Source: JAEUJZ01 sp964460115
GTDB taxonomy: Bacteria; Myxococcota_A; Polyangia; Palsa-1104; JAEUJZ01
DNA: 64,000 bases
Reading direction: 5' to 3'
Assembly (NCBI GenBank): GCA_964460115.1
Contig: CAYWPR010000006.1
Location: 62,001-126,000 of the forward strand
The translations under genes were made by a program, and so were the position numbers. Shown here piece by piece: positions 63,208 to 64,000 of this stretch (positions are counted from its first letter, which is position 1; every line of letters starts with the position of its first letter). The notes below the pieces were generated by a model. The model made no database searches. It was not told where the DNA came from and saw only the letters and a list, made by a program, of their open reading frames with translations.

Positions 63208-64000
63208 TTACAAATACGCCGGATCGTGGTGCTCGCCGAAGACTTCGCGAAATAGATCGGAAACTTCGCCCAAAGTGACGCGAGCATGTACAGCATTTAG
63301 AACCGCAACCATCAGGTTGTCGCGCTCGGGGTCGTCTCCTTGCGCGGCCCGCCGGACTTCGGCAAGCGCCGCCTGCACTTTTTGGCTGTCGCGCTTTTGG
63401 CGCAACTCTTTCACACGGCGTATCTGAGTTGCTTCGACGACGGGATCGATCTTCAGGGTGGGAATGCGCTCGGGCGGACCTTCGCTTTTAAATTTGTTGA
63501 TGCCGACGATGGTCCGCTCGCCATTATCCACCGCGCGCTGAAACTGATAGGCGGCATTGGCAATCTCGCGCTGCGGATAGCCCGCTTCAATAGAAGAAAC
63601 GATGCCGCCCATTTCGTCGATTTTGCGAATGTAGGCCATGGCTCGCTCTTCCATTTCATCGGTAAGCCGCTCTACAAAATAGCTGCCGCCCAGCGGATCG
63701 GCGACGCTGGCCACTCCAGATTCCTCAGCGATGATCTGCTGAGTACGCAAGGCCAAAGTCGCTGCATCTTCGGTCGGCAGCGCGTAGGTCTCATCATAAG
63801 AATTGGTGTGCAAAGACTGCGTCCCACCCAGCACCGCCGACAAAGCTTGCAGCGTGGTGCGCACCACGTTGTTTAGCGGCTGTTGCGCAGTCAAAGACAC
63901 TCCGGCGGTTTGCGCATGCGTGCGCAAAAGCCACGAGCGCGGATTTTTCGCCCCAAAGCGCTCGCGCATGGCCCGAGCCCAAATGCGACGGGCGGCACGA
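63208..64000 (-). CDS. methylmalonyl-CoA mutase large (catalytic) subunit, 3' part
   Basis: The last about 263 residues; the 5' end is beyond the window. AGVSLTAQQPLNNVVRTT-like, LGGTQSLHTNSYDE and ADPLGGSYFVE are diagnostic of the acyl-CoA mutase barrel domain. The enzyme interconverts methylmalonyl-CoA and succinyl-CoA (or isobutyryl/ethylmalonyl analogues) using B12. The protein ends at FGEHHDPAYL without the C-terminal B12-binding domain, so that domain must be a separate subunit, as in many archaeal and some bacterial mutases. The NtrC-like regulator gene follows at 11 nt. Confidence 0.88.
   Translation of the reverse strand, partial: RAARRIWARAMRERFGAKNPRSWLLRTHAQTAGVSLTAQQPLNNVVRTTLQALSAVLGGTQSLHTNSYDETYALPTEDAATLALRTQQIIAEESGVASVADPLGGSYFVERLTDEMEERAMAYIRKIDEMGGIVSSIEAGYPQREIANAAYQFQRAVDNGERTIVGINKFKSEGPPERIPTLKIDPVVEATQIRRVKELRQKRDSQKVQAALAEVRRAAQGDDPERDNLMVAVLNAVHARVTLGEVSDLFREVFGEHHDPAYL

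Overview
The window looks like a chromosomal segment of a GC-rich member of the Myxococcota (formerly Deltaproteobacteria). The grounds are two giant Ser/Thr kinase–STAND ATPase–formylglycine-enzyme-like fusions plus a third Hanks-type kinase, several large Cys-rich secreted lipoproteins, a C-terminus of the MYXO-CTERM sorting type, an atypical NtrC-family regulator and frequent TTG/GTG starts. I recognise no phage, transposase, integrase or CRISPR array. Ten Ns at 26774–26783 mark an assembly gap.

Layout. 1–12.2 kb is mostly housekeeping: a DUF4384 lipoprotein, a pirin, a START-domain protein, an A-type Fe-S carrier, the minus-strand run lipid kinase–tsaB–folK–pabB, a second divergent lipid kinase, a 3D-domain protein, an RNase T2 lipoprotein and a dienelactone hydrolase. 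12.3–15.2 kb carries an ABC-F ATPase and a cytochrome P450. 15.4–28.5 kb is an accessory block: an FG-GAP repeat protein with a lipobox and a MYXO-CTERM-like tail, an AT-richer Cys-rich lipoprotein, the first giant kinase, and a glycine-rich beta-helix protein broken by the gap. 28.8–34.9 kb holds a UbiA-type phosphoribosyltransferase, a glycosyltransferase, an exopolyphosphatase, a YfgM/BamB-like pair and glyoxalase II.

35.1–40.4 kb is an oxidation cluster: a GMC oxidoreductase with its small partner, a second P450 interrupted by an in-frame TAG, and a VAO/4-cresol-dehydrogenase-type flavoprotein with codon choice unlike its surroundings. 40.6–53.3 kb has inorganic pyrophosphatase, the second giant kinase, a multispanning membrane protein and a coupled run of zinc-ribbon protein, YncE-like lipoprotein and a 1428-residue lipoprotein, followed by a CAT-anticodon tRNA. 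53.5–64 kb holds a DUF255 thioredoxin-like protein, a receiver domain lacking its phospho-acceptor, a PMT-like membrane protein, coaBC, arginase, a PEGA-containing kinase, an NtrC-like regulator without a recognisable GAFTGA loop, and the 3' part of a methylmalonyl-CoA mutase large subunit.

The most distinctive content is the signalling and envelope machinery: two paralogous kinase–nSTAND–FGE proteins with greatly enlarged activation segments, two signalling proteins with altered catalytic residues, and large Cys-rich secreted proteins. Functional links among these are inference. All family calls come from reading motifs by eye; no database search was run.
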